Below are positions 1 to 12,000 of a DNA stretch of 64,000 nucleotides, piece by piece; positions within the stretch are counted from its first letter, which is position 1; each line of letters starts with the position of its first letter. Both the position numbers and the translations under genes were made by a program. Source of the DNA: Atherinomorus stipes. Lineage: Eukaryota; Chordata; Actinopteri; Atheriniformes; Atherinidae. The notes below the pieces were generated by a model. It ran no database searches. It was not told the DNA's origin and saw nothing but the letters and a program-made list of their open reading frames with translations. The stretch spans positions 1 to 64,000 of the forward strand of contig JALJCO010008669.1 of the NCBI GenBank assembly GCA_023101725.1, in the 5' to 3' direction.

Positions 1-185
1 CCCAAATCGACAGCTGTGTAGAACTTATCATGTGTAGAGAGAATTACATCTCTACAAGTGCACACAAAAACATCACAGAGGACATACAAAGAAACAGCAT
101 GCACCCCACATGCTGCTAGAAATTCACTGGGTCACAAATATACTTCTGTTGACTGTATTAATGTCCCAATCAATAGAATTTAGGG
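1..185. other. Unassigned sequence, left edge
   Basis: AT-rich non-coding sequence with no recognised exon or repeat terminus. It lies beyond pseudogene exon 6, so it is probably the next intron of the SPOP-like pseudogene. Confidence 0.4.
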
Positions 186-479
186 TTAAAGGATAACTTT
201 TTTTTTTTTTCAACCTGGACCTTATTTTTAGGAGTTTATACGTGCATTTACTCACCAGTAAAATTTCTGTATTACTTTGACTTCTTCATTTCACCAATGC
301 TTTCAGTAGGATGAATAAACAAACGAGTACTATTGTCCTGTGAGTTCAGAGTTTCGCGACTTGGACTTTGCTGGTGTCTAGGTAGCAAGTGGCTCTTCTC
401 AGCTGTACTGCGTAAAGTATGGAGAAACCCCCCCAATAACTAACGGAGAGCTAACAGAAATTTTACTGGTGAGTACATG

Positions 480-2394
480 CAGGGGTTAAAGTGGGCCGGA
501 GCCCAGCTCCGCCACCTTGGGTCTGAGCTCCGACTCAGCTTCACCACCTCAGTCAAATAAATAAATCATTGTAATCTGACCGGCAGTAGCGTCACACATC
601 ATTTTCACATGCACAGTCTGCATGGCTCCCCTCATAATCAGCGAGATGCTCAACAGTCAGAGCTCAAAGTCCTCCTCATCGTTCTGCTGGTCCTGCCTCC
701 TCTCTATCGAATGGTCACTGGGTGCGTTGGGTCGAGTAATCAAGGACCGAGCACCCACGTGGGATTGATGATAAAGTCAATACTGACTATATTGTTATTG
801 TCAACCCCACGTCAAATTTCTTAAAGGAGTGATGACATAGCAGTAAAAACTAGTTTATGTCGTTGCCATTGCTGCATATGTAAATACTCCAAAGAAAAAA
901 AGTGGCATTTTTTACAGCTGGGTATTGTTTTGAAACGCCAGACCTCACTTCCTCAGTAAAAGAGTTGGATGCGGTAATGATATGCAGCTTTACCCGGTTT
1001 GCTTGATAGTGCGCTCTAATCTAATTAGCTGCTGTCTGATTCAACCCTTTTTGAACAGAGAGACAATGAACAGGATTTTGATACTCTGGACATTCACATG
1101 GCCTCATCAGCGCACAGCAGATCATATTTTACCCCCAAAACCCCAGAAAAGTAAAATTTGATGTCATGGCACCTTTAATTGAAGCAGCGTTGCCGCCTCT
1201 AGCAGCAACTGATTGGAGCAACTGGTTTTATAGCTACTCGCGCAGCGCGTGTCCAGTCGGGCCTGCGTAGCTGACGCACAGAGGCAGAGTGTGTTGTTAC
1301 TTGAGTGCAGTTTGCAGCGTTAGGCTGCAGTTTCTTTTCCAAATCTGTAGACAACAGGGCTTTTATAGACCGGGAAACTCCACAGGGCAGTTTTTTCGCA
1401 AATGCTCCGGTAAGTAGCTCCTCTTTTAGAGCAACTGACAGCAGCTGACACATATTCATTCATCCATTCATTCAGCTACAACTCAAACATCTGGAGGCAC
1501 GTCACCACACTGACCAATCACAAGAAAGTTCTTCCTTGTCTAGCCGGGATGCAGGTTGAAGGGAATGCAGACGACGCACCGGCATAAATCCAGCTGTAAT
1601 TGTGCTATCAGATAGATAACTACTCAGAGAAGCTACACTTATTAAGTCTGACACGCTTTGGAGTGAGTTGATGGGTCAGAGATAACCACTGGGCTCTGTG
1701 CGAGCCCACTATAAGGCTTTGAGGAATTAAAAAGAAAAATTAAATGTGTCCTGAAGGTGAACTATGCTTAAGGATACCCCCACAGAGTATCAGCTAAAAT
1801 GTCTCTAAAAGAGCGCCTCTGCCCGCAAATGAGGAATCACTGATTACTTAAAGGATCAGGATTGGTTTGAAAAAGATAGAATAGCCAGTGAAAAGTCCAT
1901 GGAGTTATAATATTGTTTAAGTAAAACAGTGATGATATTTTATCAAAATTGTTAACAATGACTTCAGATGGATTATTTCATGTTTTAACTATTCACTGGC
2001 TCCTGTGATGCTCTGATGAGGCCTGTCAGAGAGGAGAAGAGACATTTTTCTCCATCCTTTGCTCTCGTTGCCACTGCCAATTTAAAATGTGTCCCTTTTG
2101 TAAATTCATTATCTCTTGATGAATTTAATATATTTTGCTATGATTAGGGACTCCAGAAAGCCAAGGTCATAGCCTACAGCAGCACTGCTTTTAGTCCAAG
2201 CCTTATTTCTAGGCTCAGTTTGCTGTATTTCTTCACGTTAGTTAGCCACGTTAGATGCTAATCCAGCCAATAAAGCCAGGTCTTTGCAATCATTTAGAAT
2301 GTCTTTTTTTTTTTTTTTACACAATTTTCCCAACTGCGCCGTGACACCAAATTTTAGGGATCCCCCTACCTGTCAAATCCCACTTTGACCACAG
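480..2394. mobile_element. hAT-like non-autonomous insertion within the MITE
   Basis: The host MITE sequence AGTACATG occurs at 472-479 and again at 2395-2402, an exact 8-bp duplication (11 bp if flanking bases are counted). The insert ends are roughly complementary (GGTTAAAGTGGG against GGTCAAAGTGGG). An 8-bp duplication suits hAT. The terminal bases are not perfect, so the exact class is uncertain. No transposase frame was recognised. Confidence 0.5.
821..1178. mobile_element. TTAA-flanked MITE nested inside the hAT-like insertion
   Basis: TTAAAGG followed by a TGATGACAT block at the left pairs with ATGTCA and CCTTTAA at the right (1162-1178). Ends and spacing (358 bp) fit a small TTAA-type MITE. 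The inverted repeats are short and imperfect. Confidence 0.45.
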
Positions 2395-2454
2395 AGTACA
2401 TGCACATATAAACTCCTACAAAAAGGTCCAGGTTGAAAGAAAGTTATCCTTTAA

Positions 2455-2912
2455 ATTAACAGGGTGGTAAATACAGGTTTAAAAGTGTCTTATTTAAATA
2501 CTAATATAACCCATTAAAATGTTGCAGAGCATGACACTGACATCCAAAATTTAATGAATCAACATATTTATAAATAAGTGATTGCAGGAAACAACAGGGC
2601 ACTATGAAGTAATACGTTTTGGAATACTTCTGTCCAACATGAAAAATTCTGCAGTATCAGCTTGTGTTAAGTGAAACTCTGGATGCTATTTTCTGTATAG
2701 TTCTCTCTATTTGACTTGATAACAAAGTCAATAAGAAACTTGATAGCTGGGAGAAGATGCCATGGCCACATAGAAAATTTACACACGATATATTTAATGA
2801 CACCGTAGAGGTGCAGTCAATGTGACATGAAAAAATAAATCTTGTTGCTCTTTTTGTCACAAGAGAAAAAAAAAAACCATCAGATTTGTCATTGAAAGAG
2901 AAGTCAACCCAC
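2455..2912. other. Pseudogene intron beyond exon 6
   Basis: AT-rich, no further coding similarity seen. Confidence 0.5.
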
Positions 2913-2966
2913 CTTTGTGCTCTCTCCATTTCATGCCAAACATGGCACTGAACACCGGTGAGCGAG
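2913..2966 (-). pseudogene. spop-like (pseudogene): SPOP-like pseudogene exon 6 (BTB helix), 2-nt net deletion
   Basis: After a TTGCAG acceptor the sequence continues the split Ala220 codon and reads ARSPVFSAMF, matching SPOP 220-229. The expected EHEMEESKK segment is recognisable only after restoring two single-base losses (GAG to GG, and one G of the GAG-GAG pair). The exon is 54 nt instead of 56, and the donor GTGGGT is present. The following SPOP exon (NRVEINDVEP and onward) was looked for in bases 1-2912 on this strand and not seen. A transposon nest occupies 186-2454. Confidence 0.82.
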
Positions 2967-3663
2967 CTGCAACAGAGACAAAAGACAAACAGAGACAGAG
3001 GAGGGTTTGTTATTGTGTATAATGTTGATAACATGGTGAGGTCTCTGATATCCGTGAGCAGTCTGCCACGAGAGTGACAAGATGATTGACAGTACTGACA
3101 GTTGAAGAGGCACCATGTGGAAAAAGTCATCTGCAACTCCTTCCTGCTGACAGACTCGTGACCGCCTCTTGTTTCTAAAGCTCTTGAATTCAGAGCTGAC
3201 AGGTCGACTTAACATCAGCTCATGTGATCCACTATGCATTAAAAAAGGTCTGTCTTAATGTTGTTATAATATAGACACCTGCTATGAGTCTACTTATCCT
3301 TTCCTAAAATACACACATTGACGCCTGTTGAGTTTTTTTTTTTAACTCTAACATAGTGTTGATTTTTTTTTTTACTCATCTTAATATTCTTGCAGAACAT
3401 GAAACTGCTCACCACAGTCTATAAATCCTCTTAAGAAAAAGGCAGATCAAAGAAAAGTATCCTTCCAATTGCATCATATAAATAAAAGAAAAATGGTATT
3501 CTTTTAATCCAACTTCACCCATTTTCATGTTTTGTAAAACAGTTTGAAACAGTTATTTAGTTAATATTCAAAAAGTCCAGAGATAAGTTTAATAATAAAA
3601 ACAAATCATTTAAGAGTTTTTAAACAACTATCTATAACAACTTAAAATCACAGTTGTTTAATA
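2967..3663. other. Intron 5 segment, nothing recognised
   Basis: AT-rich sequence with T-runs. It includes the polypyrimidine tract for exon 6. Confidence 0.5.
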
Positions 3664-4040
3664 ATTTTGCATAAATGGATGGATTTTTTGACATTATGGA
3701 TGGATCCATGGATGCTTCTAAGAATGGATGGATGGATGGACTGATGCATGCATGCAAGAGTGGATGGATGGAAAGATGCATGGATGGATGAATGCATACA
3801 GGGCTGTCTTAGAAAATTAGAATTCATGATATTCTAATATTTTGAGAGAGGATATTTGAGTTTTCTTAAGCTGTATGTCATAATCAGCAATATTCAAACA
3901 ATAAAAGGCTTGAAATATTTCAGGTGATATGTAATGAATCCAGAATGTATGACATTTTCATGTTTTCCTAATTGCATTACAGACAATAAAGAACTTTATC
4001 ACAATATTCTAATTTTCTGAGACGGACGGACGGATGGATG
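3664..4040. repeat. ATGG-type tandem array split by a MITE
   Basis: Degenerate (ATGG)n runs at about 3674-3795 and resumes as GGACGGATGGATGG at 4024-4040, on the far side of a short palindromic element. Confidence 0.75.
3806..4023. mobile_element. Tc1/mariner-type palindromic MITE
   Basis: Ends are inverted copies (GTCTTAGAAAATTAGAAT against GTCTCAGAAAATTAGAAT). Body motifs resemble a MITE common in fish genomes that carries the same AAAATTAGAATATT ends. No coding capacity. Confidence 0.65.
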
Positions 4041-6236
4041 GGTTACTGTATCTTTGTTTTATCATTATCAAACTTGTGATGTAACATCATTATACTGCAC
4101 TGAAAGCTAAGCAGAGTGTTTTCTGTCTGAATATTCCAGCCCTGAACACAGCAGGAGAGGCCATGTTTAATCTCCACTACAGACAGGTCATGCTGGCCCT
4201 ACCACAGTGCTGCAAATGAAATAAACCAGTCCGACTTCTGCTACTTGAAATCACTGCTGTATAATAACTCTGCAAGATTAAAATAATCACCACATCTTGG
4301 CTCCGTCGCTCCGCTTAAGGCAACCTCACTGTGTGTTTTCTCTCTTATCATCCCAGCCGTGACAGCGGTTAGTTTCGGCACAGGCTGAGGCCGAACCTCA
4401 CAGATGGAGCGCTGCCTGAACTCGATTACTACTCAGTTGTTTACCAACCGAGGGAGAATGTGTCTGTACACAGGGTAGAGTTTTGCCTTTTACTGAGAAT
4501 CACATAGAAAATACTGTCACTGTTCTTTGTGATACTTTGACACATTACCATTCACTTACAAATGGTTAATTAGCAACTTATTAAATTTTAACAAATGTTT
4601 TAACACATTATTAATTATGTGCTAAAGTCAGTGTTAATGCAGCTAACCAAGAAATCACTCATCTGGAAACACATGGTGTTATCCATCAACTCAGCTAAAG
4701 CCCCAAATAATAGTAGGCTAATTATAATAATTAAATGGGAATTTTATCCATTAAGCAAGTACTCTGATTACAATGGGACACACAGGTTAAAAACCAGAAC
4801 CGATTGTTGCTTTAACAGCTTAAATTAAGAAACAAAGACATCAGATTGCAGCAGATCCTGCAGCCTCTTTATGCATCTGCTTTGACAGGTTGCAACTTAG
4901 TGTCTGGCTCATGTCTGATTAAGAAAAAAGAAAAGGACAAAGCTTGGGATTACATTTTATAAAGCAAAATGTCAACAGAAACAAAGAACATAACCACTCT
5001 AAACCAGTTACAACATGCTCAGGTAATTCTACCCTTGTCCAGACAGTTTTAGAATGGGCAATAACTAAATATTCTCACTTTATCATGATAGCAAAGATCA
5101 AAACTCAAAATCATCAAAACAATGGTTTTCATAGGTTTCACTGATTGACTTGATTCTAGGAACTGTCTTTTCAACTTTTGGACTTGCCAAGTGGATCAAC
5201 TGAATTATATTTTTACAATAATTATTACGGATGTGCTGTTTATCCACATTTTAATAATTGCTGATCATCGTTCTTGAATCGAGTAAACTTGAGGAGTTAC
5301 AAATTTCAACATTTCTACTGGAGGAGCAAATGCAAACAGGCAAAATAATCTTTAGAGGTCTCCAGTGAGGGATTAATGTCCTACCTACTGTATGTGGAAG
5401 ACAAAAGAAACTACCCAGATAGATTGACTTTTTATATTTGATTTTATGAAAGACAAGCTTATTGATTATTGATTATGCTTTTTTTTTTAATTTATTTTTA
5501 ATGAAGATAAGAGACAAAATTAGCCAAATGTAACCAGTGAATATTGCACCCACTACTACTTCTCTCAGTCACACATGCACACCACTCCCTTAATGCACAC
5601 ACACTGGATCAATATAGGATAACATGAGATGAATGCTCATTGAGTCACATGTCAACCAGCTGTATGAGATAGTCCCTCCAACTGCTATAAGTACAGAGAG
5701 AAAGACTTTGCATCTGTCTGTGCATTCCCATAATGATCAGAACAGGAGTGAGATCTAAATATAAAAGCAGCACATTTGTGTTGTCTGAGTATTTGACCAC
5801 AGACTGGTAAAAGAAACAAGGGGAGCCAGTACATTACAACAGCTGAGAAGAACGGGAACATACTGTAAGAGAGGGGAAACATGAATCTGGTCATGATGGG
5901 ACTCCGAAGCGAAAAATTTTGTTGAGGAACACTTTGAGGTAAAGACTGCAATCATATGTTTTCTCTAATGTTCAAAAAGACTGTTCATGATTAAGGTGCT
6001 CTAATGTGTTTGGGACAGCTTTTTAAAATTATTATTATTATTATCATTATTTTCAACCACAATTAAAAAGCAATATCGTAATTCACTAAATTATGTTGTT
6101 CCTTTGTAAATTTTTATTTATTATTAGTTTCTTTAGTTTCTTGTTATTCAACTTACTATTGTGAATTTAGCCTTCTCTTTAACTGTAGGCTGTGAATAAT
6201 TTTGAGGACAACTGTACATGTATGTTCAGTTTATCA
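4041..6236. other. Intron 5 segment, nothing recognised
   Basis: Intron-like DNA with short spurious frames only. I see no splice-framed exon similarity, RNA gene or transposon end. Confidence 0.5.
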
Positions 6237-6244
6237 CTGTGCAA

Positions 6245-7070
6245 TAGGGCTGCAACGGTACGTGTATTTGTGTCAAACCGTTCGCTACACTACTCTCAGT
6301 TCGACACAACCCTGTACCCAACTGTTGGGCACAGGTTATGTTTATTTAGCTCTTTATTGTTTAATTAAGTTTTTGTGTGCCACAGGACATAATTGAGTGA
6401 CGGACCGATGAAATATCGCCTCCACATGGCGCAGCGTGCCTCCCATTCTATTTGTAATGACTCATAACAACATAGCAGGTGAGCTAGTTGAGCTAGAAGA
6501 AGCACCGTCAAATTTCAAGTCCCCCCATCTGGGAGCACCTTGGTTTTGATGGAGAGGGAGGAGGGGGAAAAAAAAAGCAGACAAAACAAACGCACCATGC
6601 CGATTCGGTATAATCTCAGAAACACGTCCAACATGTTGACGCATCTAAAGCGACACTACACAAGTTTGAATGTTTCTGGTACGACTAGAAAACATACTAC
6701 CGTTTTTACACTTGTTTGCACTAAATTACTCTGTTTCTTATTTATGTTTTTTTTTTTTTAATCCAGGCAATCTGACCAGAATAGTAACCTGCTGTAATTT
6801 ATGATGTGGATGAGTGAAATGAAAGTGGAGTTGTTTCTGTTAAATGCTACTTTTAAAACTCAGATGGTGTCACTTTAGATGTGAAAGCATGTTTTTTTAT
6901 TATCATTATTATTTAAAAGTGTAAAAAGCTAACAGCAGGATTTTATTTTGAAACATTTTCTTGATTTATTCTTTATAGTTGTTTTTTCTCATTAAAACAA
7001 TATGGCAGAAAAACAAACAAAACAAAAAGTTTTAAGTGAATTGTGATTTTTGTGTACCGTTACAGCCCTA
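6245..7070 (+). mobile_element. hAT element, internally deleted, with BED zinc-finger remnant
   Basis: The 826-bp element starts TAGGGCTGCAACGGTAC and ends with the near-complement GTACCGTTACAGCCCTA. It is flanked by a perfect 8-bp target duplication CTGTGCAA (6237-6244 and 7071-7078), the hallmark of hAT. Inside, about 6540-6660, degraded reading frames recall the BED finger at the start of hAT transposases: an HFGFD-like stretch and RNTSNMLTHLKRHY, where the His-X3-His pair is visible. The catalytic part is absent, so it is non-autonomous. The perfect duplication suggests a fairly young insertion. Confidence 0.82.
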
Positions 7071-7132
7071 CTGTGCAATGGTAGATTTTTATAATTTCTG
7101 CATACGTCACTCGCACATGCTCGCAACTGCCC

Positions 7133-7236
7133 TTGACTGCCAGAAAGCTTTGGAAGTCCATTGAAATAGAATGGAGACTGGTCTTCACAATGTTAATTAC
7201 AATGATGCCAGACAGATGCTGTGCGTTTGACTGTTC
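7133..7236 (+). pseudogene. THAP-like N-terminal remnant (transposase-derived), tentative
   Basis: The frame around 7205-7240 reads MPDRCCAFDCSN, like the first Cys-rich segment of THAP domains found in P-element-like transposases and their host relatives. It runs straight into a palindrome at 7237, and nothing further of the domain (the C-X35-50-C-X2-H part) can be followed. It could be chance similarity. Confidence 0.35.
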
Positions 7237-7455
7237 CAATGGGCTATATGCCCGGCTCCACTACTTCCTGAACTTCAGACAGCACCTTTGCTTCCTGTCT
7301 TTCATTACTGGTTGAACTAATTACTCCAGGTGTGTCTGGCCAGTTACTGAGGTCAGACACACCTGGGTTAATCAGTTCGTCCAGTCACAACAGACAGGAA
7401 GCAAAGGTGCTGTCTGAAATTCAGGAAGTAGTGGAGCCGGGCATATAGCCCATTG
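7237..7455. repeat. 219-bp near-perfect inverted repeat
   Basis: The left arm starting CAATGGGCTATATGCCCGGC is answered by the right arm ending GCCGGGCATATAGCCCATTG. The pairing continues through AGGAAGCAAAGGTGCTGTCT down to CCAGGTGTGTCTG and its complement, leaving only about 12 bp unpaired. It could extrude a cruciform. It probably arose by inverted duplication within a transposon. Confidence 0.85.
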
Positions 7456-7939
7456 ATGAGGCGAGAACTCTCCTAGATAGGGAATAAGTTCTTACTGATT
7501 TCCTGTGAAGAAACACCAGCAATTGGCCTGGATTTGTGCAGTCACCCATGTTAAAACTGGACCCCTTCGCCATGACACCCGTTCTGTAGTGTATGTTTGG
7601 CCTCCTGTTGGCGTCTGATGACTGCAAGGACATGGACTATATTCTTTCTGCGACGTCATTGTGACAATGCGCGTCGGTCTCATTCACACAACAATAAAGT
7701 TCATTGAAAAAAAAATTCCCAACACCAATGGCGTCGGCGAGCAACTGTTTACAACTGTGTTGAAAACTTTAGTGTTTGCTTCTTAAATCCTCAGCCGTCT
7801 GTCCCTTTCTGCTCTTCCGTTGTTGATTTCCAGCGACATGAGGTGAGGCTATTTGTGCATGCACTGTGTCTTCTTCTAGGTTTGGAGTGTTACACTTTAA
7901 TAATCACAGCGCCACCCACAGCCTTGTCGGATTTACTAC
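7456..7939. other. Unassigned, possibly the remainder of the THAP-like element
   Basis: No right-hand terminus could be matched to a left one. Moderately GC-rich for the window. Confidence 0.35.
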
Positions 7940-8468
7940 AGCGGTTTCATGGGGATGGTGAAACCCTTCCCTGAATTTCTGCAATTGGTTTCACACCTGA
8001 ACCGGCTTCAGCTCCGTGTGGACTAGGCCCAGATCTGTGCCTTGCCACAATTCTGTCTCTGAGCTCCTTGGGCAGTTCCTTTGACCTCATTTGCTCTGAC
8101 ATGCACTGTGAGCTGTAAGGTCTTATATAGACAGGTGTGTGTGTGTAATCAAGTCCAATCAGTTTAATTAAACACAGTTGGACTCCAATGAAGGAGTAGA
8201 ACCATCTCAAGGAGGATCAGAAGAACTGGACAGCATATGAGTTAAATAAGAGTGTCACTGCAAAGGCTCTGAATACTTATGACCATGTGATATTTCAGTT
8301 TTTCATTTTTAATAAATTTGCAAAAAATTCTGCATTTCTTTTTTTTCTGTCAAGATGGAGTGCTAAGTGTATATTAATGAGAAATTAACATTTTCATTTT
8401 AGCAAATGGCTGCAATGATACAAAGAGTGAAAACCTTAAAGGGATCTGAATACTCTCAGTATCCACTG
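7940..8468 (-). mobile_element. Tc1-like transposon fragment with transposase N terminus
   Basis: Read on the minus strand from 8102, the frame gives MSEQMRSKELPKELRDR and IVARHRSG, the N-terminal helix-turn-helix start of Tc1-family transposases. It then degenerates near 8030. The outer part resembles a widespread fish Tc1 family: TATATAGACAGGTGTGTG, AATAAATTTGCAAAAA and a terminal TCTGAATACT...CACTGTA beside a TA. Only this one end is present. The catalytic DDE part and the other terminal repeat are missing. Confidence 0.75.
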
Positions 8469-10912
8469 TAGATGTAAAAAATAGGGTCCATATGTCCATT
8501 TTGTAATGTAAAAAGTATCCTCCAGGGAGCAGAAGACAAATATCAGATTATATGCAACATTGTTTTGCAGTTTTTATTTGTGGTGATGCAATAAGTCTCA
8601 GAAACTGCTCATACTAAATATGACACATCAAAAAGGGTTAATCTACTTGTCATGACAAAATAAGTATTTATCCATGTTACAGGATAACTAGACATGTTGG
8701 TTCATGTCAATTTTCTGCATTAGACAGCATTTGGATAAACACAAGAAACATAAGAGACATATCACTTATTTTTGGTTTCAAGTAAATGAAAAACAGGTTT
8801 GATGTTGCTATTCATGAATGACTGGTTATTCATTATGCTCCACTTTATCTCACAAAGGCACTGCACATTAGTGAGCATTGCTGTAAATGCTCCTGAGTTG
8901 CCAAGAGGCTATTTTTCATCTGTACTGCCGAGACAGATGTTACAGATCCTGAGACTAGCAAGCTCACAGACACAAAGCAGCCCAAATATTTGCACTGAAA
9001 ACCAACTCAGAACCAAATGGCCAGGTAGGACTTTGGAGACAAAGCTTTGGTAAGTCTGTCTGGTGCAGCTGAAAACCGGTGAGCTCATACTGCAGCAACA
9101 AAAAGAAAGGGTGGGCAAGAGAGAAAGCATCAGGGAGAGGGAAAGATTGGTAAAAGAGAGAAAAGGATGAAGAGATAGGTAGACGGATGGGAAAACATGA
9201 ACTGAGCAGATCTAAAGAGAAAAAGGAAAAGCAGTGAAAGCTGAATAGAAATGAAGGAAAGAGGGATCATAGAGGGAAGGAGAAAAGATGTGAGATGAGG
9301 AAGCAGTAACTGAAAAAATATTCTAAAAAGAAAAAGTAAAAGTAAAAGGAGTGACAAAAAAGGTAAAGAAGTTGTAGGAGAACAAATAAAGCAGGAGGCA
9401 AGAAAAAGAAAGAGTCTGATAAAAAGATCACATGGTCAGTGTATAGCCAATTTGAGTTGCTCTCCCCCCTTTGTTTGATCCCTCTCCGTCCGTCTCCACG
9501 GCGATTAACGGCCGGGAGAGTTGTCACGGGAACGGCCAAGAAGGGAATAACGAGGAGGAGGGACGTCATCTGGACCGAGTAGAGCAGAGAGAGAAAGCGA
9601 GAGCAGAGGAGAGAGGGGAAGACCCCAAACCACAGCAGCACATAATTAAAATGGCTCCTCACACACACGTTTCAACAAATCCAATAATGAACAGCCTCCC
9701 CTCGTCTCCACAGAGACACACAGTTCACCAGTTCCTCAAACTTTTCACTCTCTGATGGTGGCTGTCATCAAAATGACTGTATATGAAGTTCACGTTTATT
9801 TGCTTGAGTGTGCAACTATATTTTCATCTCGCCTAAAGGCCAATGAAGATGCGTTTAAATTTCAAATTTAACCATCCCAGTGGCAAGCAAAATTATTCAT
9901 TAAAATTACAAATTTGAGAGTATTACCCCAGCGGTTTAATTTTTGTCACAGTGAGCAAGTCTCTGAAACAGCATTTAGACCAAACAACTCTTACAGTGAA
10001 ACCTGGAATGATAACGAACTCCTCAATGAATAATGAAATACACTCCACTGTGGGTATTAGTCATGAAATTATGGAAATTAGTTTTGTTTTCATACTAAAA
10101 CACTGCTACAGATCAAATGGATTTTAGATGTTTACTGTATTAACAAGGTTTTAGACTCAATTTTTCCCCAGATAGCATTTAAGCTCAAAAAATGTGAAAC
10201 CTCCTAAGCTATATGGGTAGATTTACCATCAAATTAAAAGACCAACACACATGAAAGACAGACCTTAAAATAAAGGGTTAAAAACAGACAGGATGTACAC
10301 CCCTGGGTGAAATTAAATAGTAAAATACTAGTTTATTAATTGCATTTTTACTCTCTACCATCTCTTCAGCAGTGTAAAGTGAGTCTGGCACATGCACACA
10401 GAGCTCAGGTTCCTATTCATCAGGTCAAAGCTCCTCTGAAGCAGAAAGATCACGGCAAGAGGAGACGCTGCTCTGTGTAGTTCTTAAACATCACATTTTA
10501 CATTCTAACACGAGCAGATGCTTTACCCAAAGTCACTTCCAAGAGAGTAAAAACATCCAAACTTCAGTACAGTAAGAAAATCTGGCATAAGCATTGAGAG
10601 CAAAATGTCTTCAGAAGGACAAAGTACAGGCAGAACAAGCGAAGAAGTGCAAAGTAAGTGAAAGTTAAGTGTGTTAGAGCCACAAATGAGAACAAACTGG
10701 AGTGAGACTAATACGCCCAGTGAATTCTGTCTCTGCATTGCATCTGTAAAATGTACTCAGGTCAAGATGTGCATGTATTTCTTACTTTTCTTTCCATTCC
10801 ACATTCTTCATGTCCTTCTTCCCTCTTCTGCGTTGCCTTATGAGTAGAGCATTTTATGATGTACTCAGAGATTCTTGACCAGTGTGCAGTTTACCAAATA
10901 TTACCAGGATTC
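8469..10912. other. Intron 5 segment with a purine-rich tract
   Basis: About 9100-9420 is strongly GA-rich on the plus strand. The long minus-strand frames there are low-complexity Leu/Phe/Ser translations. No exon or transposon ends recognised. Confidence 0.5.
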
Positions 10913-12000
10913 TTAAAGGGGAAGTTCTTTTTTTTTTTTATCTGGATCTATTTTCTAGCATGAAATTTGACAGTTTTGGTGCAACTTAAATTCCTTCGGG
11001 AGATATTCAGATCCACTCGAGATCAGCGTCTGTTCGATATAAAGGAAGTTATGGGGCAACCGCACATAGCCTCTAAATATGGTGTGATCTGCCACAAACT
11101 CCTTCATTTCACCAATGTTTTGTGACAAAACATTAGTCGGACCCCCCTGTGAGCTCTAAGTGGCTTTTTTGTGGTGATTCATCCTTATTTACACACATTT
11201 ATTTGTTATGGTGCTGCATAATAGTGACGTCATCAAAGACGGCAAGTAAAAATGTCTGCGTGTAAAGAACAACACACTTAATTTCACTTTATGGCAGTTT
11301 TTTAATAGCGTCACTGGGTTGGCTGGACTTTGCTCTCGTGGCCAGCGGACTGTGGTCAGCCTGCACGCAGTGCATGATGTGCCTGGTGGAAGCAACGGAG
11401 CTGATCAGAGTCCAGTTTCTCCACAAGCTCTTTTTCAAAGACGAGCAGCGCGATGTTTTTCAGTCTCTTTGTGAGCATCGTAGCTCTGCTAGTGGATTTA
11501 ATTTCAGTTTACAACTGAAAACAGGAGGAGCGGTCTGAGGAGTATTCCCTGGTGTGTGGATCCCTATTCTTTCAAAAACATATTTGTCAGATGAGTCCAA
11601 AGCTTCAATAATGGACGGGAACTGATTCTCTCTCGTCCACTTTCCAATTCATGAGTGACCCAAAAAGTCAATTCAGAGGCCTCCAAACCAAGTGACTGAT
11701 TGACAGCTGCTTGTCCCGCCTCCCCATTTTGTGACATCTTTTGCGACACCACGCGATGATCCGACGGTTGTCTGTCTGGTGCTGTTCTTGTAGTGTGACC
11801 ACTCGCGGGTAACAAGACACTGTCCAATTTTATGACACATCCGTTAATCTGACATAGCGAGCGTCGTGAACGATGAAAAAAATCATGTAGTCTGATCCTG
11901 GCATTAAAGTGTAGTTTCTGGCAGACTAGATGTTGCAGAGGTGCATTACTGTCCCCTACAGGTGATCCATGAGACAACCTTTTGCATGAGATGTCATCCC
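10913..12000. mobile_element. TTAA-type element fragment (left end only)
   Basis: TTAAAGGGGAAGTTC begins at 10913. It shares scattered blocks with the 186-480 element (CTTCATTTCACCAATG; CCTGTGAG), suggesting a related family. A matching right end was not found, so the right boundary is a guess. The 137-residue minus-strand frame at 11564-11977 lies in this repeat-like stretch and resembles no known protein. Confidence 0.4.

Larger units (their letters stand above)
186..2454. mobile_element. TTAA-flanked MITE, interrupted by a hAT-like insertion
   Basis: Both ends are TTAA followed by matching inverted repeats of about 65 bp: TTAAAGGATAACTTT on the left, its complement at 2437-2454 on the right, and the shared inner segments CAACCTGGACC and AGGAGTTTATA. 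The left part is a foldback (243-271 is complementary to 455-483). TTAA duplication suggests piggyBac-type mobilisation. The original element is about 350 bp (186-479 plus 2395-2454). The rest is a later insertion. Confidence 0.7.

Noticed and set aside
1199..1459. 86-codon minus-strand frame
   Set aside because: Inside the transposon nest, no domain recognised.
9130..9668. Leu/Phe-rich minus-strand frames resembling membrane proteins
   Set aside because: They are translations of a GA-rich tract read on the opposite strand.
11564..11977. 137-codon minus-strand frame
   Set aside because: It lies in repeat-like sequence related to the TTAA element. No recognisable domain, no paralogous protein recalled.
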